Below are positions 43,770 to 53,117 of a stretch of DNA of 64,000 nucleotides, in pieces. The notes below the pieces were generated by a model that ran no database searches, was not told the origin of the DNA, and saw only the letters and a program-made list of their open reading frames with translations. The DNA lies in assembly GCF_001544455.2 (NCBI RefSeq), contig NZ_FCOC02000001.1:1-64000 (forward strand), in the 5' to 3' direction. The stretch is from Caballeronia sordidicola (GTDB lineage Bacteria; Pseudomonadota; Gammaproteobacteria; Burkholderiales; Burkholderiaceae). Within the stretch, counting starts at the first letter, position 1. The number at the start of each line of letters is the position of its first letter. A program made the translations under genes and the position numbers.

Positions 43770-46727
43770 CTACACACTATTGATGTGCGGCGCATCCGCA
43801 AGCTGCTGACGCAAAAAGATGGCCTCCCTTGCGAGCAACAACAGCCGTGAGGCTTCACGAAATTCTGGCCAGTCGCGTTGTTGGGGGAAAAGAATGGACA
43901 CTTGCTCCAGGCAACCAAGCGTTTCGTCGTGACGACCTTGTGCATGAAATAGGCGGGCAAGGCTTAGGGCGGCTCGCAATTGCAGCGATGGAGCGCCCTG
44001 ATCAACGGATATATTGATCGCTCGAATGAAGCTTCGTTCTGAGGCAAGCATGGTAGCGTTAGGGGATGAACCGTTTGAATGGTTCGAGTGCTCGATCAAC
44101 AACTCGCCTTGGATACGATGCAGCTCGCTGGCATACCACATGTTGCCGGTTTCCTCGCAGCGACTCAACACGCTTGCTATCGTGACCAGCGCGTCACCAT
44201 GCCTTCCTGCAAGGGCTTGCGATATGGCATATTGCGCGACCAGCATTGGAGCGTGGGCACCCAGCCCGATAGCGTCGATATCGGCTATCGATGCAGAAAA
44301 CTCGCTTAGGTGTCCAGGCGTTACATTGTCCAGAGAAAGAAGATACGCATTAAACGCTCGGCTGCATGTGCGGGCGATATCAAGCCCGACACGAGTCGAT
44401 GTTTCGTTTAGCAAACCAATGGCTTCTGCCGCGCGTTCGCGTTCGCCAGAGAGCAGCGCAATCGGGATGCCCGCTTCGATCAGTACATAGCAGGTAACGA
44501 TTGCTTGCTCCTGCGCGCGTGCTTTCTCAGCGCAGCGCTCGGCGATTCGCAGCGCCTCGTCGCGCTCCCCCTTTAGCCATAGAACACGCGCAAAGGTGGC
44601 GCTGGCAACAACGTGCTGATCGATCGAGCGGCCCAGAGGCAGCCATGCTCGCATACCGCGCGCCTCAGAGAGAAAGCGTTTAAGCGTCGTGTAAGCCTCG
44701 CCTTGGTCGCCTGCATAGTGTGAGGCGACGCCGACTAGACGACGGCCTAGCGCACTAACAACGGGACCGTTGCCGCCCTCGGCCAGTTCGATCTGGCAAC
44801 TTTCAGCTTCGAGTATTGCAAAACGCCTGGCGAACGCCAGCGCGCCAAAGATGATGCCCGAACTCTGAGATGCGTTCCACAACCCCCAGAGCGCCCTTGC
44901 TTCAAGAATTGAATCGCCTAATGCGATCGCCGATGTCAATACTTCGGACCAGATTCCACTGGTCTTATCAATCGGTCCTTGCACATAGCCAAGCGCCGCT
45001 GCAAGCGCGGCGTTGAGTTGCATACGGACGCGTCTTAGCTGAGTTGTATCGACACCGGGCGGTTTCTCCAGCGCTTCGAGAGAACGGTGTGCCCAACTGC
45101 AGCACTCCTCGACTAGCGAAAGCTCGAAGAGAAGCCACACAAAGCGGACGGCGAGGATTTCACCAGTGGCTTTGTCTCCGTGGGCGGACAAAGCCCATGT
45201 AAGAGCGGCCCGCAAGTCGTCAAGCATTCCGCGCATATCATGCTGCCATGATCCGCCATTACGAGTTCCACTAGCGTTCGAGATGTTTCCAAGTAATTCG
45301 GAAAAGTAATTTGCGTGGTTTAACCTCGTCTGCCGCTGTTCGCCGTTGTGATCGAGTTTCTCATGCGCAAACGCGCGGGTCGTTTGCAGCATGCCGTAGG
45401 CAACTTTGTTTGCGCCCTTGATACGCACGATCAGTGATTTCTCGACAAGTCCAGAGACCGCGGCTGCAACAGCATATTCGTCAAGAGAAGCATCCGATGC
45501 CACGGCAACGGCGGCGGGCATCGTGAAGCCAGCGGGGAATATGCTTAGACGACGAAGCGTGGCGCGCTCAGTCTCATTGAGGAGCGCGTAACTCCAGTCG
45601 AATGTCGCCCTTAGCGTTTGATGTTGAGGAAGCGTCGAGCGGCTGCCTCCGGTCAATACACGAAACCGGTCGTCCAGGCGTGTTGCCAATGTCTCGACGC
45701 CCAGGATCGACGCACGCGCAGCAGCAAGTTCAATTGCAAGGGGAATACCGTCAAGGCGACGGCAGATGGTGTGTATCAGTTCGTGACTGTGTTCGTCTGA
45801 TTGAAAAAGCGCGTCTAATCCGCGTGCATGCGAATAGAACAACTGCACGGCGCTGCATTTGACAACGTCATCCGTGAAGTCGGTTTGCGGTGGCACTGGA
45901 AGCGGCTCGACGCGGTATATACGTTCGTTGACGGCCGCAATCGGTCCCCGGCTCGTCGCGATAACGCGAGTCTCGTTGCCAATAGACGTAAGCGACTCTG
46001 CCAGTTCCGCCGCTGCCCGCGATACCTGCTCGCAGTTGTCGATCACGAATAACATGCGCGGCCCGCTTATTTTCTCGCCTATGCGCGCGAGCGATAACAG
46101 GCCGTCTGCCGGATTAATGCCTAGCGCGCTGGCGGCAGCCTGTAAAACGCTTGCGTGATCCGTGGCGGAGGCAAGAGAGATCAGATAGACACCGTCCGCA
46201 AATAGCGCCTTCGCTCGATGAGCGACTTCTATGGCAAGCCGTGTCTTTCCGATTCCTCCCGCGCCGACAAGCGTGAGGTGTTTGCTGAGCTTCAGCGCTT
46301 CAATAATCGCGAGGATTGCGTCATCGCGCCCAATGATGTCAGAGGCGGACGTTGGTAAATTGTTCGGTGTGCTTCCCTCATGGGACACTGCTTTTTCAAA
46401 GGATGTGTCTATTAATGAAGCGGATGATTTATCAGGAACGTTGGGGATGGCGAGGCGATAACCACGTCCGGATACGGTTTGAAGCAATGTCCCACTTTCG
46501 GCTAGCAGGCGTCGCAACCGCGAGAGTTGCACATGCAAATTGTTTTCCTCAACGACGGTTGAGGGCCAGACGCGCATGAAAATATCTTTCTTTGACACGA
46601 GTTGGCCTCGTGCCTCGAGCAGGACCGCCAGAACGTCGAATGCACGACTGCCGACGGCCAACGGAGCGCCATCGCGCAACAACTGTCGACCGTCCAGGTC
46701 TACCTCAAGGGAGCCGATCCTGATCAT
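43770..46727 (-). CDS. Large winged-helix regulator with NB-ARC/AAA-like ATPase and helical repeats
   Basis: A 985-residue protein. An OmpR/CadC-type winged helix lies at about residues 1-100 (AFDVLAVLLEARGQLVSKKDI). A P-loop ATPase follows, with Walker A GAGGIGKT near 155 and the MLFVIDNCEQV Walker B near 225, then a winged-helix-like segment (RRLSIFPAGFTMPAAVAV near 400). About 500 residues of TPR-like helices complete it. This is the layout of single-protein signal-integrating regulators (STAND-type). No transmembrane segment was seen. Its target is not evident; the neighbouring HD and alpha/beta hydrolase genes are candidates. Confidence 0.88.
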   Translation of the reverse strand: MIRIGSLEVDLDGRQLLRDGAPLAVGSRAFDVLAVLLEARGQLVSKKDIFMRVWPSTVVEENNLHVQLSRLRRLLAESGTLLQTVSGRGYRLAIPNVPDKSSASLIDTSFEKAVSHEGSTPNNLPTSASDIIGRDDAILAIIEALKLSKHLTLVGAGGIGKTRLAIEVAHRAKALFADGVYLISLASATDHASVLQAAASALGINPADGLLSLARIGEKISGPRMLFVIDNCEQVSRAAAELAESLTSIGNETRVIATSRGPIAAVNERIYRVEPLPVPPQTDFTDDVVKCSAVQLFYSHARGLDALFQSDEHSHELIHTICRRLDGIPLAIELAAARASILGVETLATRLDDRFRVLTGGSRSTLPQHQTLRATFDWSYALLNETERATLRRLSIFPAGFTMPAAVAVASDASLDEYAVAAAVSGLVEKSLIVRIKGANKVAYGMLQTTRAFAHEKLDHNGEQRQTRLNHANYFSELLGNISNASGTRNGGSWQHDMRGMLDDLRAALTWALSAHGDKATGEILAVRFVWLLFELSLVEECCSWAHRSLEALEKPPGVDTTQLRRVRMQLNAALAAALGYVQGPIDKTSGIWSEVLTSAIALGDSILEARALWGLWNASQSSGIIFGALAFARRFAILEAESCQIELAEGGNGPVVSALGRRLVGVASHYAGDQGEAYTTLKRFLSEARGMRAWLPLGRSIDQHVVASATFARVLWLKGERDEALRIAERCAEKARAQEQAIVTCYVLIEAGIPIALLSGERERAAEAIGLLNETSTRVGLDIARTCSRAFNAYLLSLDNVTPGHLSEFSASIADIDAIGLGAHAPMLVAQYAISQALAGRHGDALVTIASVLSRCEETGNMWYASELHRIQGELLIEHSNHSNGSSPNATMLASERSFIRAINISVDQGAPSLQLRAALSLARLFHAQGRHDETLGCLEQVSILFPQQRDWPEFREASRLLLLAREAIFLRQQLADAPHINSV

Positions 46728-47241
46728 GGCGCAAATCCAGCTTGGGCAATACGATTCACTTCACCGGAACGGACTTGCGCCTTTCCCGTCGGTTTAGTCG
46801 TTGGGTGATTAGCAAGTCCGGGTAACCCCGCCAGTGGAGTGTTGAACTCTTTGGGTAATACAGTCCGAGTTTTGCGAAAGCGCAGATGAGACCTCATTGT
46901 TATCGGGTCTCTACACCACGTCTTTCATATTTGACTCATTCTTGCCAAATTTTCACTACAAGCGATACTGAAATTGCTATCAAGCTTGGTAGTCCAACCG
47001 TACGTATTATTGCGGATGACCTTGCCCCAAGCTTCGCTCAAAATGAGTCGAAGACGCCGAGTTTGACGAGTTTGATAAAGGGGGAATTGTCAGAATGAAG
47101 CGTTCAGAGTGCGTCCCATCTGCACCCTTGGAGTGCAAAATGGGACGCAATGCAACGATTACGTCAGGAGCCGGACAGCCTAAGCTGACCCCAGGCAAGG
47201 GCCGCGATGCACCTCATATCGACCGACGGCATTAACAATCA
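46728..47241. other. Intergenic region with inverted repeats between the large regulator and the alpha/beta hydrolase
   Basis: A 514-base AT-rich stretch. A plus-strand frame of 70 codons at 46886-47098 has no recognised domain or good ribosome-binding site and is not called. GAGACC/GGTCTC at 46888-46911 form a small inverted repeat. A much stronger hairpin lies at 47110-47149. It likely contains the promoter of the large regulator. Confidence 0.5.
47110..47149. repeat. Strong inverted repeat containing an NtrC-like site
   Basis: TGCGTCCCAT pairs with ATGGGACGCA, and inside it TGCAC pairs with GTGCA, giving a long hairpin with a small bulge. The inner TGCACCCTTGGAGTGCA resembles the NtrC consensus TGCACC-N5-GGTGCA (11 of 12). 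It lacks a T-run, so it is not a typical terminator. It is downstream of the alpha/beta hydrolase gene. Confidence 0.55.
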
Positions 47242-48009
47242 TCACTGGCCGGACTTGGTGGCAGCCTGCTCGATCAACTTTGCAACTTCGACGGGGTGCG
47301 AGATATAAGCGACGTGGCTCGATTTCATCTCGACCGTTGTGCTTCCGGCGCGCCTGGTCATGAACCGTTCGAGATCGGGATTGATCGCGCGATCGCTCGT
47401 TGCAACGACGGCCCAACTCGGCTTGGTCTTCCACGCCGCATTTGTGATCGGCGTGGAAAACGACTGCGCCGCCGGCATCACCTGCGAGATGGCCATGAAT
47501 TTCGCTTCCATCGCGGGCACATCGGCGGCGAAGTCCGCATGAAAAAGACTCTGGTCGAGATACAGGTAGCCGTCCGCTGTTGCCTTGATTGCCTTCGTTG
47601 CAGGCGGCATCTTCTTGGTCAGGTCCATCGGACTTTCGCCGGCGTCGGGCTGAAATGCAGCCACGTACACCAGCCCGGCAACTTTCTGGTCGTTGCCGGC
47701 CTCGGTAACGACCGCGCCACCGTAGCTATGGCCGACGAGGATACATGGACCATCCTGCGCATCGATAACTCGCGTGGTAGCCTTCACGTCGTCCGCAAAA
47801 GACGTTTCGGGCTCTTGTACAACCGACACGTTGTATCCGTCGCGGACCAGTATTTTCGAAACTGCCTGCCAGCCCGACCCGTCCGCAAAAAAGCCGTGAA
47901 CCAGTACGACATTCTTTACGGGTGCGGCGATCGCGGCAGATGAACTCAGCACGGCAAAGGAACAGGCGACACCAGCAGCAAATCGGGCGACAAACGACAA
48001 TGTCTTCAT
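47242..48009 (-). CDS. Exported alpha/beta hydrolase
   Basis: A 255-residue protein with a signal peptide (cleavage near AAIAAPV, residue 29). The alpha/beta-hydrolase fold shows VVLVHGFFADGSGW at residues 34-47, the nucleophile elbow GHSYGG near residue 95, and the histidine in KSSHVAYISHP near 235. Related enzymes are esterases acting on small esters. It stands alone: 341 bases to the LysR gene on one side and the 514-base region on the other. Confidence 0.85.
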   Translation of the reverse strand: MKTLSFVARFAAGVACSFAVLSSSAAIAAPVKNVVLVHGFFADGSGWQAVSKILVRDGYNVSVVQEPETSFADDVKATTRVIDAQDGPCILVGHSYGGAVVTEAGNDQKVAGLVYVAAFQPDAGESPMDLTKKMPPATKAIKATADGYLYLDQSLFHADFAADVPAMEAKFMAISQVMPAAQSFSTPITNAAWKTKPSWAVVATSDRAINPDLERFMTRRAGSTTVEMKSSHVAYISHPVEVAKLIEQAATKSGQ

Positions 48010-48350
48010 TTATGTTCTCCAAAGGAAGAGTGAAAAGAGAAGAACGTAACGGAACAGGGCCGGCGATTATTCCGCCCACCGATAAAACCATCGTGCTATG
48101 GATTTTTTTCAGTCCGTCATGGTAGTTCCGCACCGCCTTTGCTCAACGGTCGTTGATAAACTGATCCGTATGAAAGAAGCCGTTTAATCAACCGCCGCAC
48201 GCAAGCCGCGAAGAATGTAGCCGCGCGCGATGCGGACGCGACACAAGCTCGCATTGTCGAGGCCGCGAAAGTGCCGTTCTTGCTGAACTGCGTCTGCTGC
48301 TGTGCTCGATTGGCAGCGCGACAGCGGGCCCTATCGTCAGCGAATCCTCG
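48010..48350. other. Intergenic region, possible decayed coding sequence
   Basis: No intact gene. One plus-frame segment (about 48217-48273) encodes RDADATQARIVEAAK, reminiscent of the beginning of a TetR-type regulator, but the following sequence does not continue into a helix-turn-helix. The promoter of the alpha/beta hydrolase is probably at the left end. Confidence 0.4.
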
Positions 48351-49241
48351 CTACGGCATAGGCATCGCGAGAGCATCGAACAGCTTGAGCGCAGGTGCGG
48401 CCAAGGTTTCTTGCGTGCGCGAGACGAGTTTCAGTTCGCGGCTCGACCATTGCTCGTCAAGGTCGACAACGGAAAAAGGCAGCGTAGCTCGCAACCGGCG
48501 GGTTGTCGATTCAGGCACTATCGATACGCCGACACCCGCCGCCACCATATGACAGACCGCCTCGAAGCTTTCGACCTGCGTGCGCAGTTGAATGCTCTGG
48601 CCCACGAGCAACGCAGTTTTCGATACGTACTGCTGATGGGATGAACGCTCGTTCAGCCCGATGTAATTCCACTCCAGCACCTGATGAAAACGGATCGCGC
48701 GCTCACGCGCAAGCGCATGGTCGTTCGGGACGATGACCACAAACCGGTCCTCACGAAACGGCGCCACGGCGAGTTTCCGGGTGTTCACAAGTCCGACGAT
48801 GATGCCGAGATCCGCACTGCCTTCGTCGACCGCGCGCACGGTTTCCGGACTGGTATGTTCCTGGACGTCAACATTGATCTTGGGGTTGTCCGCGAGAAAT
48901 CGCGCAAGCAGCGCGGGCAGGAATTCGTGGATGGCATTGGTGTTGGCAAAAAGCCGGATGTTGCCTCGCATCCCTTCGCCGAACTGCGACAGATCGTGAC
49001 GTAGCTTTGTTGTTTCGCGCAACATCGAGATCGTATGCTGCAAAAACACTTCGCCGGCGGGCGTCAACTCGACGCCGCGGCTATGGCGCAACAACAGCGT
49101 CGCGGCGACAGACTCCTCAAGCGCGCGAATACGCGAACTCGCCGCCGCAACGGCAATCGGCACGCTTTCCGCCGCTTTTGTGATGTTTCCGTACGCGGCG
49201 ACAGCCGCAAAAAGCCTCAAATCGGTCAAATCGAACCGCAT
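48351..49241 (-). CDS. LysR-family transcriptional regulator
   Basis: A protein of 296 residues from the ATG at 49241; upstream in-frame sequence lacks the family pattern and lies in the intergenic region. The N-terminal winged helix is MRFDLTDLRLFAAVAAYGN with AAASSRIRALEESVAATLLLR near residue 33, and two co-inducer-binding subdomains fill the rest. It is divergent from the Rieske oxygenase genes, the usual position of their activator. The inducer is likely the oxygenase substrate or an early product. Confidence 0.9.
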   Translation of the reverse strand: MRFDLTDLRLFAAVAAYGNITKAAESVPIAVAAASSRIRALEESVAATLLLRHSRGVELTPAGEVFLQHTISMLRETTKLRHDLSQFGEGMRGNIRLFANTNAIHEFLPALLARFLADNPKINVDVQEHTSPETVRAVDEGSADLGIIVGLVNTRKLAVAPFREDRFVVIVPNDHALARERAIRFHQVLEWNYIGLNERSSHQQYVSKTALLVGQSIQLRTQVESFEAVCHMVAAGVGVSIVPESTTRRLRATLPFSVVDLDEQWSSRELKLVSRTQETLAAPALKLFDALAMPMP

Positions 49242-49608
49242 GGTGTCTCCATCGGCAGGGTCTCCTATCTTATTGCTGAGGAGTTGCGTGCGTCTTCGGG
49301 CTCGGCCATGCACGCGCCGGCAAACCGTCCCCAAAACCGGTGCGCGGCCAACGGCGCGAGTCCCAGTATGGCTGGCGACGTTACCACACGATGCAAATAT
49401 CCGTGATCTGCAGCAAATTTCTCCGCGAGCGTTCGCGAACGGCGAATGCTCAATCAAAGAAATAGCAACGCGAGCCCGGACCAGCACGCGCAGAATACGG
49501 GTCGTCAACGTATCAACGGGCGATGCATTCAATTCCGGATTTCAGCGTCCCCATATGAAGTGATGCCAATATCGCCGGCTTTGGACTGGCAATAAGGAGA
49601 CTGACCTG
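49242..49608. promoter_or_regulatory. Divergent region between the LysR gene and the Rieske genes
   Basis: A 367-base stretch without a credible gene. CGTTCGCGAACG at 49430-49441 is a perfect 12-base palindrome. AT-rich sequence with ATGCAAATAT lies at 49391-49400. A LysR-type binding site (T-N11-A) is expected here but several candidates are equally weak. Confidence 0.5.
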
Positions 49609-49917
49609 ATGACATGGAAACCAATGGCACGCGTTGCCGACGTCCCGTCCGGCACCGTCAAGGCGTGCCGCATCGAAAACATCCCGATCGCTCTGTATAA
49701 CCTGGACGGCGAATTCTTCGCTACGCACGATATCTGCACGCATGCTCACGCGTGCCTCTCAGACGGTTACCTCGAAGACGGCAAGATCGAATGCCCATTG
49801 CACCAGGGGCTATTCGACGTGCGCACTGGAAAGGCGGTGTCGGGACCGGTGGACGTGGACCTGCAGACGTTTGCTGTACGCGTCGAAGGCGATGAGGTGC
49901 TTGTCGATGTCGAATGA
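49609..49917 (+). CDS. Rieske-type ferredoxin of an aromatic-ring hydroxylating system
   Basis: A 102-residue electron carrier. The Rieske motifs are CTHAHACL near residue 44 and CPLHQG near 64 (C-x-H and C-x2-H), typical of oxygenase ferredoxins of about 100-110 residues. AAGGAG is just upstream of the ATG. It passes electrons from the reductase encoded next to the alpha-beta oxygenase downstream. Confidence 0.93.
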   Translation: MTWKPMARVADVPSGTVKACRIENIPIALYNLDGEFFATHDICTHAHACLSDGYLEDGKIECPLHQGLFDVRTGKAVSGPVDVDLQTFAVRVEGDEVLVDVE

Positions 49918-49947
49918 CTCTATGGCGGTCACGCTGCGGGTGACGAC

Positions 49948-51165
49948 GTGAGCGGGCGCACGGTCATTGTCGGTGCAGGACAGGCCGGCGCGAGAACCGC
50001 CTCGGCGCTGCGCCGGCTGGACGAAGCCGCGGAAATCGTACTGCTCGGCGAAGAACAGGAGTTGCCGTATGAGCGGCCGCCGCTGTCGAAGGAAATACTG
50101 AACGGCGGTCCGCCGTCAAAAGCGACCATCTTCGCGCACACGTGGTACGAAGAGCACAGGATCGCGATGCGTGCTGGCGTACATGTCACCGGATTCGACT
50201 GGCGTGCCAAGCAGATCGCGCTCGCCAGCGGCGAGTCCCTTGCCTACGATAACCTCGTACTTGCGACCGGTGTGCGGCCCCGGCCGCTTATGGTGTCGGG
50301 CGCGACGCTCGACGGCGTGCTGACGCTGCGCACGATCGGCGATAGCACGAACCTGTCGGCACGGCTCACGCCCGGTGCGAAAGTCGTGGTAATTGGCGGG
50401 GGCTTTCTCGGACTCGAAATCGCGGCCACGGCCATTGCACGGCAGTGTGCAGTAACCGTGATCGAGAGCGGCAGCACGCTGTTGCCCCGGATTCTTGGCG
50501 GCTTTCTGGGTCAGTATCTTGCGGACCTGCATCGCGCGCATCAGGCCGACATTCGCACCGGCGTGAGCGTTGCCGCGCTCGAGGGTCATACGTCTGTGGA
50601 AGCCGTCAGGCTCGGCGACGGTACGCTGCTCGCGGCCGATGTCGTGGTCGTGGCGATCGGCGCAGTAGCGAACGATGAGCTTGCCCGCGCCGCCGGGGCC
50701 GAATGCGCTGACGGCGTGCTAGTCGATGCACATGCGCGTACATCGCTGCCCTCGGTCTACGCCGTTGGCGACGTCACGCGACAGCGCACGCACTCTCTGG
50801 GCGAGTCCGTACGCCTCGAGTCGTGGGAAAACGCGGAGTTGCAGGCTCAGGTCGCCGCGAGCACGATTGCAGGCGTTGCACCTGCCGCCGCCGCTGCGCC
50901 ATGGTTCTGGACTGACCAATATGATCGCAATATCCAGATGCTGGGCGGCCGCCGGGCCGACGATATTGTCGTGATGCGGGGAGACATCGCCGCGTCTTCA
51001 TGGTGCGCATTCTTCGTTGCCGACAGCACGATTCTCGGCGCGGTGCTGATGAACGCGGGACGCGAGCGGCGCCACGTGAAACGGCTGATCGATACGAAGC
51101 AGCGCATCGACTGTGAAGAACTTGGCGATCTAGCGCGGCCACTTTCCAGTCTGGCACACAACTAA
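49948..51165 (+). CDS. FAD-dependent ferredoxin reductase of the Rieske system
   Basis: A 405-residue flavoprotein with a GTG start. It has the FAD motif TVIVGAGQAGARTASALR at residues 5-22, the NAD motif VVVIGGGFLGLEIAATAI near residue 149, and the late VYAVGDVTRQ near 270. It belongs to the class IV type (BphA4/AndAa-like) reductases. It lies 30 bases after the ferredoxin and 75 before the alpha subunit, completing a three-component dioxygenase. Confidence 0.92.
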   Translation: MSGRTVIVGAGQAGARTASALRRLDEAAEIVLLGEEQELPYERPPLSKEILNGGPPSKATIFAHTWYEEHRIAMRAGVHVTGFDWRAKQIALASGESLAYDNLVLATGVRPRPLMVSGATLDGVLTLRTIGDSTNLSARLTPGAKVVVIGGGFLGLEIAATAIARQCAVTVIESGSTLLPRILGGFLGQYLADLHRAHQADIRTGVSVAALEGHTSVEAVRLGDGTLLAADVVVVAIGAVANDELARAAGAECADGVLVDAHARTSLPSVYAVGDVTRQRTHSLGESVRLESWENAELQAQVAASTIAGVAPAAAAAPWFWTDQYDRNIQMLGGRRADDIVVMRGDIAASSWCAFFVADSTILGAVLMNAGRERRHVKRLIDTKQRIDCEELGDLARPLSSLAHN

Positions 51166-51240
51166 ACCGGAGCTGAATCCGCACGCCACGCGCGTGCGGA
51201 TGCACGCTTGTCTTGCATTCCTATTTTGTGGAGACGAAAC

Positions 51241-52527
51241 ATGGAAACCGAAATCAAATGGGCTCCGCGTACCGCGGCGGCTTCCGGCGCCGGCGATCAC
51301 GCCGCGCCCGATTACGTCTGGCCTGAAGGCGGCTGTTCGCGCATTCCGTTCTGGGTCTATACGGACGAGGAAATCTATCGCCGCGAACAGGAGCGGATCT
51401 TTCGCGGGCCGAACTGGGCCTATGTCGCGCTCGAATGCGAGATTCCCAATCCGGGCGATTTCAAGCGCAGCTTTGTCGGCGATCTGCCGATCGTCGTCGT
51501 GCGCGACACCGACGGCAGCGTCAATGCATTCGCCAACAGTTGCGCGCATCGCGGCGTGGCGTTCTGCCAGAGCGATCACGGCAACACGAAGTCGTTCACG
51601 TGCCCGTATCACCACTGGAGCTACGACCTGAAGGGCAACGTCACCGGCCTGCCCTTTCGCCGCGGCTACAAGGGCAAGGGCGGTATGCCGAAAGACTTCG
51701 ACCTGAGCCAGCATCGCGCGCAGCCGCTTGCGGTGAGCGTGCGCAATGGAGCGGTCTTTGCGTCGTTCGACACGAGCGTCGAGCCGTTTGAAGAGTACCT
51801 CGGCCCGCGGATGCTGTCGTACTTCGACCGTGTGTTCGACGGGCGCAAGCTCGAACTGCTCGGCTACATGCGCCAGCGGATCGACGGCAACTGGAAGTTC
51901 ATGTTCGAGAACCTGAAGGACCCCTATCACGCGAGCCTGCTGCACGTCTTCTTCGTGACGTTCGGTCTCTTCCGGATGGATGCAGAATCGGCAATCGAGA
52001 TGGACGAAACCGGGCGTCATGGCGCGATGATCAACCGGCGCGGCGGCAAGCTCGACGAAGTAGCCGCGCATGAAATGCGGGCGACGCTGCGCAGCGACAT
52101 GCAGTTAAAGGACACGCGCGTGCTCGACCTGATCCGCGAATACCCGGGCGACGTGACCGCGGTGATGTGCACGTTCTGGCCGAACCTGATCATCCAGCAG
52201 CAATCGAACACGCTCGCGATGCGCCATCTGGTCCCACGTGGACCGGACAGCCACGATTTGCACTGGACCTTTTTCGGCTACGCGGACGATACGCCGGAGA
52301 TGCGCGCGCACCGTATCCGCCAGGCGAACCTGATGGGACCGGCGGGCTTCGTGTCGGCCGACGACAGCGAAGTCATGGTGATGTCCCAGGAAGGAGTCAC
52401 GCCCTACAACGACCGCGCGGGCGTGGCCGAGATGGCCGGACGCACGGTCGAGGACCACGACCATACGATTACCGAGGTGGCCGTGCGCGGCCTGTACCAA
52501 CACTATCGCAAGGTGATGGGATTATGA
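51241..52527 (+). CDS. Rieske non-heme iron oxygenase, alpha subunit (NagG/AndAc-like)
   Basis: A protein of 428 residues from the ATG at 51241, with GGAG upstream; an earlier in-frame start was rejected. The Rieske domain has CAHRG near residue 102 and CPYHHW near 121. The mononuclear iron site is ENLKDPYHASLLH near residue 222 (bridging Asp, two His). It resembles alpha subunits of salicylate 5-hydroxylase and anthranilate dioxygenase, suggesting an aromatic carboxylate substrate, but the exact compound is not determined. It overlaps the beta subunit by the ATGA arrangement. Confidence 0.92.
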   Translation: METEIKWAPRTAAASGAGDHAAPDYVWPEGGCSRIPFWVYTDEEIYRREQERIFRGPNWAYVALECEIPNPGDFKRSFVGDLPIVVVRDTDGSVNAFANSCAHRGVAFCQSDHGNTKSFTCPYHHWSYDLKGNVTGLPFRRGYKGKGGMPKDFDLSQHRAQPLAVSVRNGAVFASFDTSVEPFEEYLGPRMLSYFDRVFDGRKLELLGYMRQRIDGNWKFMFENLKDPYHASLLHVFFVTFGLFRMDAESAIEMDETGRHGAMINRRGGKLDEVAAHEMRATLRSDMQLKDTRVLDLIREYPGDVTAVMCTFWPNLIIQQQSNTLAMRHLVPRGPDSHDLHWTFFGYADDTPEMRAHRIRQANLMGPAGFVSADDSEVMVMSQEGVTPYNDRAGVAEMAGRTVEDHDHTITEVAVRGLYQHYRKVMGL

Positions 52528-53024
52528 GTACGTTACCGCAGCAGCGTGTGCAGACCGTTCCGGCTGACATCCGCTTTGGCATCATGGATCTTTACGCCGA
52601 GTACAGCGCAGCACTCGACGAAGGCCGCTACGAGGACTGGGCCGATTGTTTCACCACGCACGCCGAGTATCGGCTGACGACCAAGGAAAACTATGAGCGC
52701 GGGCTGCCGATCGCCATCATTTACTGCGATGGCAAGAACATGATCGAGGACCGGGCATTCACGACATCGGAGACGACGATCTCACAGCCGCGCGCGCTGC
52801 GGCACATCGTCAGCGGCATGTCGGTGAGCGTGGATGGCGAGGGCTACCGCGTCGGCGCGGATTTTCTGATCCTGCAGACCATGATCGACCGGATGACGGA
52901 AATCGTGATGTCAGGGCGGTATATGGACCGCGTCGTGATCGACGGCGACCGGTTCTTCTTCGAAAGCCGGATTTGCGTGACGGATACCCTGCTCTATCCG
53001 ACTTCGGTTGTAGCGCCGGTTTAG
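52524..53024 (+). CDS. Rieske oxygenase small (beta) subunit
   Basis: A protein of 166 residues from the ATG at 52524, which overlaps the alpha-subunit stop by four bases; the longer in-frame frame upstream is antisense-like shadow of the alpha gene. The ring-hydroxylating beta fold is shown by LYAEYSAALDEGRYEDWADCFTTHAEYRL (in two parts, residues 22-52) and a late FFFESRICVTDTLL strand. It is structural in the alpha3-beta3 enzyme. It is the last gene before a bidirectional terminator. Confidence 0.92.
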   Translation: MSTLPQQRVQTVPADIRFGIMDLYAEYSAALDEGRYEDWADCFTTHAEYRLTTKENYERGLPIAIIYCDGKNMIEDRAFTTSETTISQPRALRHIVSGMSVSVDGEGYRVGADFLILQTMIDRMTEIVMSGRYMDRVVIDGDRFFFESRICVTDTLLYPTSVVAPV

Positions 53025-53033
53025 CCCGCCGCG

Positions 53034-53091
53034 AAAAAAATCAGAGCAGACGTTCGAGCATGTACCGCACGCGCTCGAAGCCTGCTCTTTT
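53034..53091. terminator. Bidirectional terminator between the oxygenase and porin genes
   Basis: AGAGCAG (53043-53049) and TTCGAGC (53053-53059) pair with GCTCGAA (53073-53079) and CTGCTCT (53082-53088). A short T-run follows on the right, and an A-run at 53034-53040 serves as the T-run for the opposite direction. It lies between convergent genes. Confidence 0.75.
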
Positions 53092-53117
53092 CACTCCTCG
53101 CCAGAAGTGAATCGGGC

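Noticed and set aside
46886..47098. 70-codon plus-strand frame in the 46.7-47.2 kb intergenic region
   Set aside because: No domain, no good ribosome-binding site and no sign of conservation that can be judged here; described with the region but not called as a gene.
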